A stretch of DNA of 33,103 bases from Clostridiales bacterium (GTDB lineage Bacteria > Bacillota > Clostridia > Oscillospirales > CAG-272). Below the pieces are notes generated by a model, which was not told the DNA's origin, did no database searches, and was given only the letters and a program-made list of their open reading frames with translations. A program made the translations under genes and the position numbers. Below, piece by piece: positions 24,373 to 32,032 of this stretch (positions are counted from its first letter, which is position 1; every line of letters starts with the position of its first letter). The stretch covers positions 1 to 33,103 of the forward strand of contig JAAVYP010000003.1 of NCBI GenBank assembly GCA_022791195.1. The letters are read 5' to 3'.

Positions 24373-24658
24373 TATTAAGTACACGAAACAGAAGTAATCG
24401 TACGATTGAAATATGGTTTTTTATGGTTTGAACTAACCGGTTCTTTACTTTTGCTTATGCCTATATCAATCTATTTGTTGATTCTGATTTATACGTATGT
24501 TTTCAAAATCTGTATAATACATTGTATTTTGATTTTGTATGACAGGAGTGCAAAGTACGGTATAAAAACGATGAAAATATCTTTTTTATCATGCTTAAAC
24601 CAAACGTAAAATTCTATTTATGCATTTTGCTCTATTTATTGGTTTTGTTTTCAGTCTG
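24373..24658. other. AT-rich stretch without a supported gene
   Basis: A 67-codon hydrophobic frame on the plus strand (24406-24609) starts with TTG, has no ribosome binding site, and resembles nothing I know. I see no RNA gene or repeat here. It may mark the outer edge of the transporter cassette. Confidence 0.4.
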
Positions 24659-24691
24659 AAAACAGAGACGATTAAAACGTCTCTGTTTTTG
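24659..24691. terminator. intrinsic terminator after the iscS-nifU operon
   Basis: AAAACAGAGACG (24659-24670), 7-nt loop, CGTCTCTGTTTT (24678-24689): a perfect 12-bp stem with T-rich ends on both strands. The operon runs toward it on the minus strand, although about 170 nt of non-coding sequence separates it from the nifU stop. Confidence 0.85.
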
Positions 24692-24864
24692 AAGAAATAA
24701 TCCAGACGAAAAGCACTGAATATTTTGGCCGTTTTCGCAATAATGATTTGCTTCTGGCATGCGGCGAATCCGTCCGATTGTCTGAATCTATATTATCACG
24801 CAGTTTTACAAGTATCTGCGCTCTTGGGCAATTCCAGCCTGTAGCTACGCCTGTCTTTTCTGCC

Positions 24865-25314
24865 TCACGCCCCAGTGCTGCACCCGTCCTCAGAGCAATG
24901 CCCGCAGGAGGCGCAGTCCGGAAAGAGGCTATGATCATATTCAATGTTGTTCTTATCATAGTAATCCTTAATAGCAGCCTTCACTGCCTCCTCTGCCAAG
25001 ACAGAACAGTGCAGCTTATGTGCTGGCAGTCCGTCGAGCGCTTCTACCACTGCTTTATTGGTGAGCTCCAACGCGTCGGAAAGCGGTTTGCCCTTAATCA
25101 TTTCGGTGGCCATTGAGCTGGAGGCGATGGCGCTGCCGCAGCCGAAGGTATTGAACTTCACATCGATAATAATATTGTCTTTGATTTTTAGATAGATCTT
25201 CATAATATCGCCACACTTGGCATTGCCGACCTCTCCCACACCGTCAGCGTTCTCAATAACACCCACATTGCGGGGATTTGTAAAATGATCCATTACTTTT
25301 TCACTGTATAACAT
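24865..25314 (-). CDS. nifU: NifU/IscU-type Fe-S cluster assembly scaffold
   Basis: This 149-residue scaffold receives sulfur from the cysteine desulfurase and assembles Fe-S clusters. The three cluster ligands are present: Cys34 with Asp36 (GNAKCGDIM), Cys59 (NTFGCGSAIASS) and Cys103 (LHCSVLAEEA). Beyond the core, a tail with four cysteines (Cys134, 137, 140, 145; CASCGHCSEDGC) is added, seen in some Clostridia homologues and possibly a further metal site. It overlaps the end of iscS by 14 nt and is translated with it. Confidence 0.93.
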   Translation of the reverse strand: MLYSEKVMDHFTNPRNVGVIENADGVGEVGNAKCGDIMKIYLKIKDNIIIDVKFNTFGCGSAIASSSMATEMIKGKPLSDALELTNKAVVEALDGLPAHKLHCSVLAEEAVKAAIKDYYDKNNIEYDHSLFPDCASCGHCSEDGCSTGA

Positions 25315-26491
25315 AGCTTCTTTTTCCTTCCTGTAAATCTCTCCAAATCGGAGACATGTTTCTCAGATATTCTACAACATTACGGGTTTCATGGATTATA
25401 TATTCGATTTCCTCTGCCGTATTTTCCTTTGAAAGAGAAAGCCGCAGCGACCCGTGTGCAATTTCATGCGGCCGTCCGATGGCAAGCAGTACATGACTTG
25501 GATCAAGCGAGCCTGATGTACAGGCTGAGCCGGAGGACGCGCAGATTCCTTTTGCGTCTAAGAGCAGCAGCAGTGATTCTCCCTCGATTCCCTCAAAGCA
25601 GACATTGACATTACCGGGCAGCCGGAGCTGCCTATCTCCGTTGAGAATGGTATGCGGAATTTGCAAAAGTCCGTGGATGAGTTTATCACGCAGCGGAATC
25701 AGTTTTTCAGTATTTTCTTCTACTTGATCAACAGATTCACGCAATGCGGCGGCCATGCCCATGATGGCGGGAATATTTTCTGTGCCGGCCCTTTTTCCTT
25801 TCTCCTGCGCGCCGCCTTCAATTAAACTGACCAGGGGGATGCCTTTTCTTGCATACAAAACGCCGATTCCTTTTGGGCCGTGGAATTTATGTGCGGACAG
25901 CGACAGCAGATCTATGTTTTCTTCCGCTACATTGATTTTCAGATGGCCAACCGCCTGAACCGCGTCCGTGTGAAACAGAACGCCTTTTTCACGGCAGATC
26001 TGTCCGATATTTGCAATTGGTTGGATGGAGCCAATCTCGTTATTGGCGTACATGATCGTTACAAGTGCCGTATCCTCACGGAGCGCGTCAAAAAGCTCAT
26101 CCGGCCGGACGATTCCGTTTTCGTGTGCGTCCAAAAGTGTGATTTCAAACCCCTGTTTTTTCAGCTTTTTCAGCGTGTGGAGAACGGCGTGATGTTCAAT
26201 TGTGCTTGAGATGATATGTTTTTTATTTTTTTTCGCGCCGATAGCCGCAGCGGAAAGAATTGCCTGATTGTCTGCCTCGCTGCCGCCAGATGTAAAAATA
26301 ATTTCTTTTGCGCTGCATCCCAATATTTTTGCGATTTCTTCCCGCGCTGCATACAGCGCCCCCGCTGCCTGTTGTCCTGTGCTGTGCAGGCTGGATGGAT
26401 TGCCGTATATGTGATTCATATACGGAAGCATCGCGTCAATGGCGGCTTGGCTCATTTTTGTTGTTGCCGCATTATCTGCATAGATATTCAT
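25301..26491 (-). CDS. iscS: cysteine desulfurase (NifS/IscS family)
   Basis: This 396-residue PLP enzyme takes sulfur from cysteine for Fe-S cluster assembly. Visible residues: the N-terminal YADNAATT, TIEHHAVL, the PLP-binding Lys202 in SAHKFHGPKG, RAGTENI, and catalytic Cys324 in SSGSACTSGSLDPSHVL on the active-site loop. The loop sequence and length fit the group I (IscS/NifS) class. CGGAGG precedes ATG 26491. It is first in a two-gene operon with the scaffold gene. No iscR lies next to it. A consensus promoter and a 23-bp element shared with the cysK leader lie upstream. Confidence 0.94.
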   Translation of the reverse strand: MNIYADNAATTKMSQAAIDAMLPYMNHIYGNPSSLHSTGQQAAGALYAAREEIAKILGCSAKEIIFTSGGSEADNQAILSAAAIGAKKNKKHIISSTIEHHAVLHTLKKLKKQGFEITLLDAHENGIVRPDELFDALREDTALVTIMYANNEIGSIQPIANIGQICREKGVLFHTDAVQAVGHLKINVAEENIDLLSLSAHKFHGPKGIGVLYARKGIPLVSLIEGGAQEKGKRAGTENIPAIMGMAAALRESVDQVEENTEKLIPLRDKLIHGLLQIPHTILNGDRQLRLPGNVNVCFEGIEGESLLLLLDAKGICASSGSACTSGSLDPSHVLLAIGRPHEIAHGSLRLSLSKENTAEEIEYIIHETRNVVEYLRNMSPIWRDLQEGKRSYVIQ

Positions 26492-26526
26492 TTATTTTCC
26501 TCCGATTCAAAAGTCCTTTTACACAT

Positions 26527-26549
26527 AAACATATAAAACCGATGTATTT
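26527..26549 (-). promoter_or_regulatory. candidate regulatory element in the iscS leader, shared with cysK
   Basis: On the minus strand AAATACATC-GGTTT-TATATGTTT lies 11 nt past the -10 element. It matches the cysK leader element at 30928-30950 in 19 of 23 positions and has partial dyad symmetry. An Rrf2-type (IscR/CymR) site is a guess from the regulated genes. Confidence 0.45.
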
Positions 26550-26560
26550 AGTATGCTATT

Positions 26561-26589
26561 ATTATAGACGCATGCAGTCCATTTGTCAA
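26561..26589 (-). promoter_or_regulatory. consensus SigA promoter of iscS-nifU
   Basis: On the minus strand TTGACA (26584-26589), 17 nt, TATAAT (26561-26566): a perfect consensus. The leader is about 60 nt. Confidence 0.9.
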
Positions 26590-26821
26590 GCCGCCGGAAA
26601 CGGCGCAGAGATGAGACGATTTATGGAAAGGAGATGATTTCTTTTGCGCTGTGGTATTCTTGTCGGCATTGCACTCGGTTAAACTGTATTGTGGATTGCA
26701 GATTTATGTTTGTGCGTGAGAGCCGCAACAGCAAGTTTTATAATGGAAGATTGGAGGGAACGACAAGTAATAATCTCTAAACGAAATTGATTGGCAGTGT
26801 GGAGTGGGAGTGATTTTCCTC
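26590..26821. other. intergenic stretch without a supported gene
   Basis: Between the divergent isc and MATE promoters no convincing gene is seen. A CGCCG-GAAA-CGGCG hairpin (26592-26605) lies next to the isc -35. AAAGGAG with a TTG at 26644 opens only a 12-codon frame. The overlapping longer frames have atypical composition. Confidence 0.4.
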
Positions 26822-26850
26822 TTGACAAAAGCTGAGTTTTCATATAAAAT
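26822..26850 (+). promoter_or_regulatory. SigA promoter of the MATE transporter gene
   Basis: TTGACA (26822-26827), 17 nt, TAAAAT (26845-26850). Transcription would begin near 26857, just before a terminator hairpin. Confidence 0.82.
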
Positions 26851-26868
26851 ACAAAAGTCGAACAGCCC

Positions 26869-26908
26869 AAAGAGCGTAGAATCACGACGATTCTATGCTC
26901 TTTTCTTG
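26869..26908 (+). terminator. leader terminator (candidate attenuator) before the MATE gene
   Basis: Positions 26869-26883 and 26889-26903 form a 15-bp stem (one G-U pair) with a 5-nt loop, followed by TTTTCTTGTTCTT. It lies about 12 nt after the predicted transcription start and about 70 nt before the gene start, so most transcripts might stop here unless read-through is allowed. Confidence 0.75.
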
Positions 26909-26978
26909 TTCTTCGCAGTTTTCAGGCAGCTTTCTCTCTGATAAAGACTCCAAAATCAATTATAGTAAGGAGAAATCT

Positions 26979-28397
26979 ATGAATCAGTTAGAAAACAGTC
27001 AATTTTTAGGGACCGAAAAAATCGGAAAACTGATGATCCAATTTTCCGTTCCCTGCATTCTCTCTCTTTTAGTAAGCGCACTTTATAATATTGTTGACCA
27101 AATTTTTATTGGCAACAGCGAGCTAAGCGCGCTCGGCAACGCGGCGACAGGTGTCGTTTTTCCGATTTTTATTATTGCACAGGCATTTGCATGGTGCTTT
27201 GGTGATGGATGCGCCGCTTATCTTAATATTTGCCAGGGAAAAGGAGACACCAAATCCTCACATAAAGCCATTGGCACAGGGATTCTTGTCACTCTTTTTG
27301 TAAGTATTTTTCTTATGGCTGTGTTCTTTCCGTTGAAAACGCAGCTGTTAACCTTGTTCGGCGCTTCGGCAAACAGCATTGGCATGGCGGTAGAGTATTT
27401 TAATATCATTTTAAGCTTTTTTCCTGTATACATGCTGTCCAACATGATGAACGCTGTAATTCGCGCGGACGGAAGCCCTGCTTGGTCTATGGTATCGATG
27501 TTGGCTGGCGCGGTGATTAATATTATTTTAGACCCGGTTATGATTTTCGGGTTCCGCTGGGGCATGACGGGCGCAGCCGTTGCTACGGTAATCGGACAAT
27601 GCGTTTCGTTTATCATCAGTCTGCTTTATTTCTTTCGCACGAAAACTTTCAAGCTTTCAAAAGACAGCTTTATTCCGGATTTTAAGGCGTTCGGCGGCGC
27701 GTTGAAACTGGGAACCTCTTCTTTTATTACGCAAATGACGATTGTCATCATCTCACTTGTCTGCAATATCATGTTGGCCAAATACGGCGCGCTGTCCCAG
27801 TATGGCGTGGATATACCGATTGCGATTATTGGCATCGAAAGCAAGGTGTTTACTGTTGTGATCAATGTGGTTGTGGGCATTGTTCTCGGTTGCCAACCGA
27901 TTATTGGTTATAATATGGGAGCCAAGAATTATAATAGGGTCAAAAAGCTATATAAACGTATTCTTTTTTGCACGATTGCCATCGGTATAATTTCTACGTT
28001 GTTGTTTGAGCTGGCACCGCAAGCAGTGGTCGGCATTTTTGGGACACCGACGAATATCCCGAATCCTGAAGATTACTTGATTTTTGCGGAAAAAACTTTC
28101 CGTATTTTTCTTTCTTTAGTTACATTTACCTGCACAATCAAAATGACCTCTATTTTCTTTCAGGCGGTGGGCAAGCCTGCACAGGCAGTTATTTCTTCGA
28201 TGATACGGGATATTGTTTGTTTTATTCCGTTGATTTTGATTTTGCCGCATTTTTTCGGAATCGAGGGCATTTTATTTGCGGCTCCGATCGCGGATTTTAT
28301 CGCTATGATTGTGGCAGCCGCTTTAACCGTCGTATTTATGCGGTCGCTGGGTGCTCGGCACCATTCTGATTCTGCGGAAAGTGACAGGATTGATTAG
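26979..28397 (+). CDS. MATE family efflux transporter
   Basis: This 472-residue, 12-helix exporter has two homologous bundles. The start is ATG 26979, with AAGGAG 8 nt upstream; the longer open frame begins inside the leader terminator. Family marks: the N-terminal KIGKLMIQFSVPCILSLLVSALYNIVDQIFIG, AIGTGILVTL, and in the second half VNVVVGIVLGCQPIIGYNMGAKNYNRVKK, which is the conserved 'QP.iGYN.GA' motif of the NorM/MepA-like group. MATE proteins extrude cationic drugs or metabolites using Na+ or H+ gradients; the substrate is unknown. No regulator gene is adjacent upstream; regulation may act through the leader terminator. Confidence 0.94.
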   Translation: MNQLENSQFLGTEKIGKLMIQFSVPCILSLLVSALYNIVDQIFIGNSELSALGNAATGVVFPIFIIAQAFAWCFGDGCAAYLNICQGKGDTKSSHKAIGTGILVTLFVSIFLMAVFFPLKTQLLTLFGASANSIGMAVEYFNIILSFFPVYMLSNMMNAVIRADGSPAWSMVSMLAGAVINIILDPVMIFGFRWGMTGAAVATVIGQCVSFIISLLYFFRTKTFKLSKDSFIPDFKAFGGALKLGTSSFITQMTIVIISLVCNIMLAKYGALSQYGVDIPIAIIGIESKVFTVVINVVVGIVLGCQPIIGYNMGAKNYNRVKKLYKRILFCTIAIGIISTLLFELAPQAVVGIFGTPTNIPNPEDYLIFAEKTFRIFLSLVTFTCTIKMTSIFFQAVGKPAQAVISSMIRDIVCFIPLILILPHFFGIEGILFAAPIADFIAMIVAAALTVVFMRSLGARHHSDSAESDRID

Positions 28398-28425
28398 TTG
28401 TTTATGATTATCTATGTGCTATTGC

Positions 28426-28458
28426 AAAAGCGAGCAGTCTATGACTGCCCGCTTTTTT
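28426..28458 (+). terminator. intrinsic terminator after the MATE gene
   Basis: AAAGCG-A-GCAGTC, loop TAT, GACTGC-C-CGCTTT with one mismatch, then a T-tract. Confidence 0.85.
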
Positions 28459-28500
28459 GCGAGCAAGGAGATCAATAGAGAGCTTCTTCGGATAAGACAC

Positions 28501-28552
28501 TTGACAAAAAAGCAGTATTTCGGTACAATTAATACAAAATTGAACTATTCAA
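28501..28552 (+). promoter_or_regulatory. promoter and putative MarR operator
   Basis: TTGACA (28501-28506), 17 nt, TACAAT (28524-28529). TTGAA-CTA-TTCAA (28540-28552) is a 13-bp palindrome just downstream, at about +4 to +17, well placed for autorepression by the MarR protein encoded next. The promoter is secure; the operator is inferred. Confidence 0.72.
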
Positions 28553-28579
28553 ATATAGACTAAATGGGGGGAGGATTAT

Positions 28580-29014
28580 ATGAATCCAAGCATGGAGTTT
28601 GCGCAAAAAACGGCGCTTGCCTATCGTGCATTTTGCAAACCGCTGTGTCGGGAATTAGGACTTGCGCAGACGGCATTTGATATTTTGATGTTTCTTGCCA
28701 ATAATCCTGCCTATAAAACAGCGCGGGATATTGTTGAAGTGCGCCATATTAAGGCCAATCTTGTTTCTGTTCATGTGGAACGCTTGGTGCAGGAAGGCTA
28801 TCTTGTCCGGCAGGCGGTCGAGACAGACCGACGCAAGGTTGAGTTAATGAGTACAGACCGTGCCGTGCCGGTTATTGAGCGGGGCAGAGCGTTGCAAACT
28901 GCTTTTTTTGATTGCCTGTTTTCTCATACAGATGAAAAAATGCGGCAGGCGTTTTTTGCAACGCTGCAAGTGATTGATAAAAATTTGGATGCAGTCTTGG
29001 AGGAGGCGAGATAA
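28580..29014 (+). CDS. MarR family transcriptional regulator
   Basis: This 144-residue protein has a winged helix fold of the MarR type: LGLAQTAFDILMFLANNPAYKTARDIVEVRHIKANLVSVHVERLVQEGYLVRQAVETDRRKVEL, with the wing residues DRRK and the recognition helix around NLVSVHVERL (about 59-68). It begins MNPSMEFAQ with GGGGGGAGG upstream of ATG 28580. It lies 1 nt before the TSUP permease gene, so the pair is cotranscribed and the MarR protein likely controls both. The ligand is unknown. Confidence 0.92.
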   Translation: MNPSMEFAQKTALAYRAFCKPLCRELGLAQTAFDILMFLANNPAYKTARDIVEVRHIKANLVSVHVERLVQEGYLVRQAVETDRRKVELMSTDRAVPVIERGRALQTAFFDCLFSHTDEKMRQAFFATLQVIDKNLDAVLEEAR

Positions 29015-29015
29015 A

Positions 29016-29792
29016 ATGGAAATTATGATTACACTGATCGTTACCTTTTTCGCGGGTATGGGCGCCGGGCTGGGGACCGGTTTTGCCGGCATGAGCGCCG
29101 CGGCTGTGATCAGTCCGATGCTGATTACTTTTCTGCATATGGATCCTTATATGGCGGTGGGCATTGCGCTTTCATCGGATGTATTGGCCAGCGCTGTTTC
29201 ATCGTATACCTATTACAAAAACAAAAATTTAGATGTAAAAAACGGGCTTATCATGATGGTAAGCGTACTTGCTTTTACCATGGTTGGCAGCTATGCGGCC
29301 AGTCTTGTGCCTTCGGTGGCGATGGGTAATTTTTCTGTGTTTATGACGTTTTTGCTGGGTGTTAAATTTATTGTGCGTCCGGTGATGACAACAAAAGATG
29401 CTATGCAGCAAACCTCCGCGAAGAAGCGCGTGATTCAGTCTTTGCTTTGCGGCACTGTTATTGGTTTTATCTGTGGTTTTATCGGCGCCGGCGGCGGAAT
29501 GATGATGCTTTTGATTTTGACAACCGTGCTGGGATATGAACTCAAAACGGCTGTTGGCACCAGTGTTTTTATTATGACGTTTACAGCGTTAGTCGGAGCG
29601 GTTTCGCATTTTATGATTGGCGGCACACCGAATTGGCTTGTGTTGGTATTATGTGTTGTTTTTACGCTGATTTGGGCGCGTATAGCGGCGGTCTTTGCCA
29701 ACAGGGCAGAGCCGAAAACCTTGAACCGTGCGACGGGGTTGGTGCTTGTTGTGTTGGGCGCTGTTGTTATGGGTTTTAATTTCTTGACATAG
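29016..29792 (+). CDS. TSUP family (TauE/SafE) membrane permease
   Basis: This 258-residue protein has about eight membrane helices in two related halves. Each half opens with a Gly-rich motif: FFAGMGAGLGTGFAGMSAAAVISPML and VIGFICGFIGAGGGMMMLLILTTVLGYELKTAVGTSVFIM. These are the TSUP/DUF81 signatures. Members export sulfite, sulfoacetate or related organosulfur anions, or import thiosulfate; the substrate here is unknown. ATG 29016 is chosen for the GGAGGAGGCGAG site upstream; the longer frame from 28974 overlaps marR. cysK lies 1.2 kb downstream but in a separate unit. Confidence 0.92.
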   Translation: MEIMITLIVTFFAGMGAGLGTGFAGMSAAAVISPMLITFLHMDPYMAVGIALSSDVLASAVSSYTYYKNKNLDVKNGLIMMVSVLAFTMVGSYAASLVPSVAMGNFSVFMTFLLGVKFIVRPVMTTKDAMQQTSAKKRVIQSLLCGTVIGFICGFIGAGGGMMMLLILTTVLGYELKTAVGTSVFIMTFTALVGAVSHFMIGGTPNWLVLVLCVVFTLIWARIAAVFANRAEPKTLNRATGLVLVVLGAVVMGFNFLT

Positions 29793-29896
29793 CATTTTTC
29801 CAAATTTTTCGGTTTGTGCAAGTGCTCATCGCCCGGCGTTTTAGCATATGTTCGACGGCGGCTAAAAAAGAAAATGTTCAATAAAACATAAGGATG

Positions 29897-29923
29897 GCCA
29901 TGCAGATTTGCATGGCTGTTTTT
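29897..29923 (+). terminator. intrinsic terminator after the marR-TSUP unit
   Basis: GCCATGCA (29897-29904 region), loop GATT, TGCATGGC, then TGTTTTTC. Perfect 8-bp stem, about 105 nt past the TSUP stop. Confidence 0.82.
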
Positions 29924-29960
29924 CTATGTATTCATCTGAATATGGATTACAGTATTGCGC

Positions 29961-29989
29961 GAATATTGTTCGGTAAATGAGAAAATAAT
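29961..29989 (+). promoter_or_regulatory. candidate SigE-type promoter of the Mn catalase gene
   Basis: GAATATT (29961-29967) fully matches the SigE -35 pattern KMATATT. Fourteen nt later AAAATAAT (29982-29989) matches CATAYAHT in 6 of 8. No better SigA promoter is seen. A mother-cell promoter would fit a CotJC-like product. Confidence 0.4.
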
Positions 29990-30013
29990 ATTAGAAAGAA
30001 TGGAGGTATCACT

Positions 30014-30682
30014 ATGTTTAAACATGAAAAAATGTTGTTTCATCCTGTCGAAATTGAAAAGCCGAATCCGCAGTATGCGGCACTTTTGCAGGAGCAGCTT
30101 GGCGGCGGCAACGGAGAATTAAAAGCGGCTATGCAGTATATGTCCCAAAGCTTTCGCATCAAAGACCCGGAAATCAAGGATTTGTTTTTGGATATCGCGG
30201 CAGAGGAGCTGGGCCATATGGAAATGATCGCACAGACGATCAACTTGCTCAACGGCCATGATGTGGATGCATCGGCTGTCTCGGCGGGTGAAATTCAGTC
30301 GCATGTACTATTGGGATTAAATCCCGGCTTGATCAATGCATCGGGTTATTCATGGACAGCGGACTATGTAACCGTGACCGGTGATCTTTGCGCAGATTTG
30401 TTGTCTAATATTGCATCGGAACAGCGAGCAAAGGTCGTTTATGAGTATCTGTACCGTCAGATTGACGATAAGAAAGTAAAAGAGACGATCGATTTTCTTC
30501 TCAATCGCGAAGAGGCGCATAACGCCATGTTCCGAGAAGCTTTTAACAAGGTGCAGAATACCGGCTCAAATCGTGATTTTGGTACGACCAAAGCGGCTAA
30601 AATGTACTTTAGCATGTCAGAGCCATCACCAGGCGGCAATGCGTTTGCTGATACAGAGGTTACACCGCCCTCTTTCCAATAA
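30014..30682 (+). CDS. manganese catalase family protein (CotJC-like)
   Basis: This 222-residue protein belongs to the dimanganese catalase / spore coat CotJC family. The four-helix bundle ligands are visible: Glu35 (NGELKAAMQY), Glu64/65 and His68 (AAEELGHMEM), Glu136 (IASEQRAKVVYEY) and His169 (REEAHNAMF). The N-terminus (MLFHPVEIEKPNPQYAALLQEQLGG, aligned) follows CotJC closely. It is shorter than vegetative Mn catalases (~270) and near CotJC (~190) plus a short tail ending in SPGGNAF..., a segment also seen in longer Mn catalases. Peroxide disproportionation is inferred. GGAGG precedes ATG 30014. No cotJA or cotJB genes lie beside it. Confidence 0.9.
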   Translation: MFKHEKMLFHPVEIEKPNPQYAALLQEQLGGGNGELKAAMQYMSQSFRIKDPEIKDLFLDIAAEELGHMEMIAQTINLLNGHDVDASAVSAGEIQSHVLLGLNPGLINASGYSWTADYVTVTGDLCADLLSNIASEQRAKVVYEYLYRQIDDKKVKETIDFLLNREEAHNAMFREAFNKVQNTGSNRDFGTTKAAKMYFSMSEPSPGGNAFADTEVTPPSFQ

Positions 30683-30766
30683 CTGATTATGCGCGGTTAT
30701 ATTCATGGAAGTGAGTGCTGGTTGCAAAACTATTGCCGGCAAATTGCTTTCTAATCTTATTAAAAC

Positions 30767-30795
30767 AAAAAGGGGGACTGTGTCCCTCTTTTTTT
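30767..30795 (+). terminator. intrinsic terminator after the Mn catalase gene
   Basis: AAAAAGGGGGAC, loop TGT, GTCCCTCTTTTT with one G-U pair, then further T residues. Confidence 0.88.
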
Positions 30796-30892
30796 CATGT
30801 TATATCATGATATTTTATAATTGTATCTTTTTTGTTGATGGCGAAATTAGTTATAAGCCGGGAGAAAATTTTTATGGTTATGAAAAAAGAAC

Positions 30893-30921
30893 TTGACAAA
30901 TGGTCATCAATATGGTAGAAT
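30893..30921 (+). promoter_or_regulatory. SigA promoter of cysK
   Basis: TTGACA (30893-30898), 17 nt, TAGAAT (30916-30921). The leader is about 100 nt and contains the shared element and a short overlapping frame. Confidence 0.85.
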
Positions 30922-30927
30922 CTTCTA

Positions 30928-30950
30928 AAACATATAGGTTTTATAGGTTT
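30928..30950 (+). promoter_or_regulatory. candidate regulatory element in the cysK leader, shared with iscS
   Basis: AAACATATA-GGTTT-TATAGGTTT: the 9-nt arms are complementary in 8 of 9 positions. It includes a tandem ATAGGTTTT repeat (30934-30942, 30943-30951). It starts 6 nt past the -10 and matches the iscS leader element in 19 of 23 positions. The regulator is unknown. Confidence 0.5.
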
Positions 30951-31027
30951 TTGCGATTCACGAAAGGAATGACGGAATATCAAGGTAAACTATTATCATA
31001 TATTCTTGTTGAAGAAAGGAAAAAGGA

Positions 31028-31957
31028 ATGAAAACATTTACAAAAATTACCGATTTGATTGGCGGAACCCCACTATTGCAGTTAAGCAATTATATGGAAC
31101 AGCAGGGATTGGGTGCAACAGTGTTAGGAAAACTTGAATATTTTAATCCGGCGGGCAGCGTCAAGGATCGCATTGCCAAAGCGATGGTGGACGATGCGGA
31201 AGAAAAAGGAATGTTAAAGCCAGGCGCCGTGATTATTGAGCCAACCAGCGGAAATACGGGCATCGGCCTTGCTGCCGTGGCCGCTTCGAGAGGTTATCGC
31301 GTTATGTTGACGATGCCTGAAACAATGAGTATAGAACGGCGCAATTTGCTGAAAGCCTATGGGGCTGAATTGGTGCTTACCGAAGGGGCGAAAGGAATGA
31401 GCGGTGCCATTGAAAAGGCAGAAGAGTTGGCCAGTCAAATACCGAATAGCTTTATCCCCAGCCAGTTTACTAATCCCGCGAATCCGGCGGTGCACATCAG
31501 TACGACAGGACCTGAAATATGGGAAGATACCGATGGCAAGGTGGATATTTTTGTGGCGGGTGTCGGGACAGGCGGCACGCTTTCCGGCGTGGGCGCTTAT
31601 CTCAAGAAGCAGAATCCGAACATTCAGGTCGTGGCGGTTGAACCGGCTTCCTCCCCCGTACTTTCGCAGGGAAAAGCGGGTCCCCATAAGATTCAGGGCA
31701 TCGGTGCTGGTTTTGTGCCCGATACACTTAATACGGATATCTATGATGAGATTATCACCGTGGAAAATGACGATGCTTTTGCAACCGGGCGAACACTTGC
31801 CAGAAAAGAAGGTTTGCTGGTGGGCATATCATCAGGCGCCGCTGTGTTTGCAGCAGCTGAGCTTGCGCGCCGTCCTGAAAATCGGGGAAAAATCATTGTG
31901 GCGCTTTTGCCTGATACCGGCGAGCGTTATTTAACAACGCCGATGTTTGCTGAGTAA
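31028..31957 (+). CDS. cysK: cysteine synthase A (O-acetylserine sulfhydrylase)
   Basis: CysK makes cysteine from O-acetylserine and sulfide using PLP. The 309-residue protein shows Lys46 in [11 protein letters not shown] (PLP Schiff base), the substrate loop [10 protein letters not shown] (about 75-84), the phosphate-binding [12 protein letters not shown] (about 178-189), and [10 protein letters not shown] at the end. Length and motifs are those of the CysK/CysM group. Start ATG 31028 has AAAGGA about 7 nt upstream. It is a single-gene unit with its own promoter and terminator. No cysE or other sulfur gene is adjacent, but the iscS leader shares a control-like element. Confidence 0.95.
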   Translation: MKTFTKITDLIGGTPLLQLSNYMEQQGLGATVLGKLEYFNPAGSVKDRIAKAMVDDAEEKGMLKPGAVIIEPTSGNTGIGLAAVAASRGYRVMLTMPETMSIERRNLLKAYGAELVLTEGAKGMSGAIEKAEELASQIPNSFIPSQFTNPANPAVHISTTGPEIWEDTDGKVDIFVAGVGTGGTLSGVGAYLKKQNPNIQVVAVEPASSPVLSQGKAGPHKIQGIGAGFVPDTLNTDIYDEIITVENDDAFATGRTLARKEGLLVGISSGAAVFAAAELARRPENRGKIIVALLPDTGERYLTTPMFAE

Positions 31958-31965
31958 AAAAAGAG

Positions 31966-32006
31966 AAGAGCGAATGGGTTTTGAAATGTCCATTCGCTCT
32001 TTTGTT
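31966..32006. terminator. intrinsic terminator after cysK
   Basis: AAGAGCGAATGG (31966-31977) pairs with CCATTCGCTCTT (31990-32001), 12-nt loop, followed by a T-rich tail. A-rich flanks suggest it also works for the convergent membrane protein gene. Confidence 0.88.
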
Positions 32007-32032
32007 TTATATAGATAAATCAGCGGCTTGCT

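Noticed and set aside
24406-24609. 67-codon hydrophobic frame on the plus strand
   Set aside because: TTG start, no ribosome binding site, very AT-rich with unusual composition and no family resemblance; likely chance.
26583-26780. 65-codon plus-strand frame opposite the isc promoter
   Set aside because: Overlaps the isc promoter, no ribosome binding site, and composition rich in Arg, Cys and Ser like a random frame.
30705-30896. 63-codon frame after the Mn catalase gene
   Set aside because: It runs through the intrinsic terminator and up to the cysK -35; no ribosome binding site.
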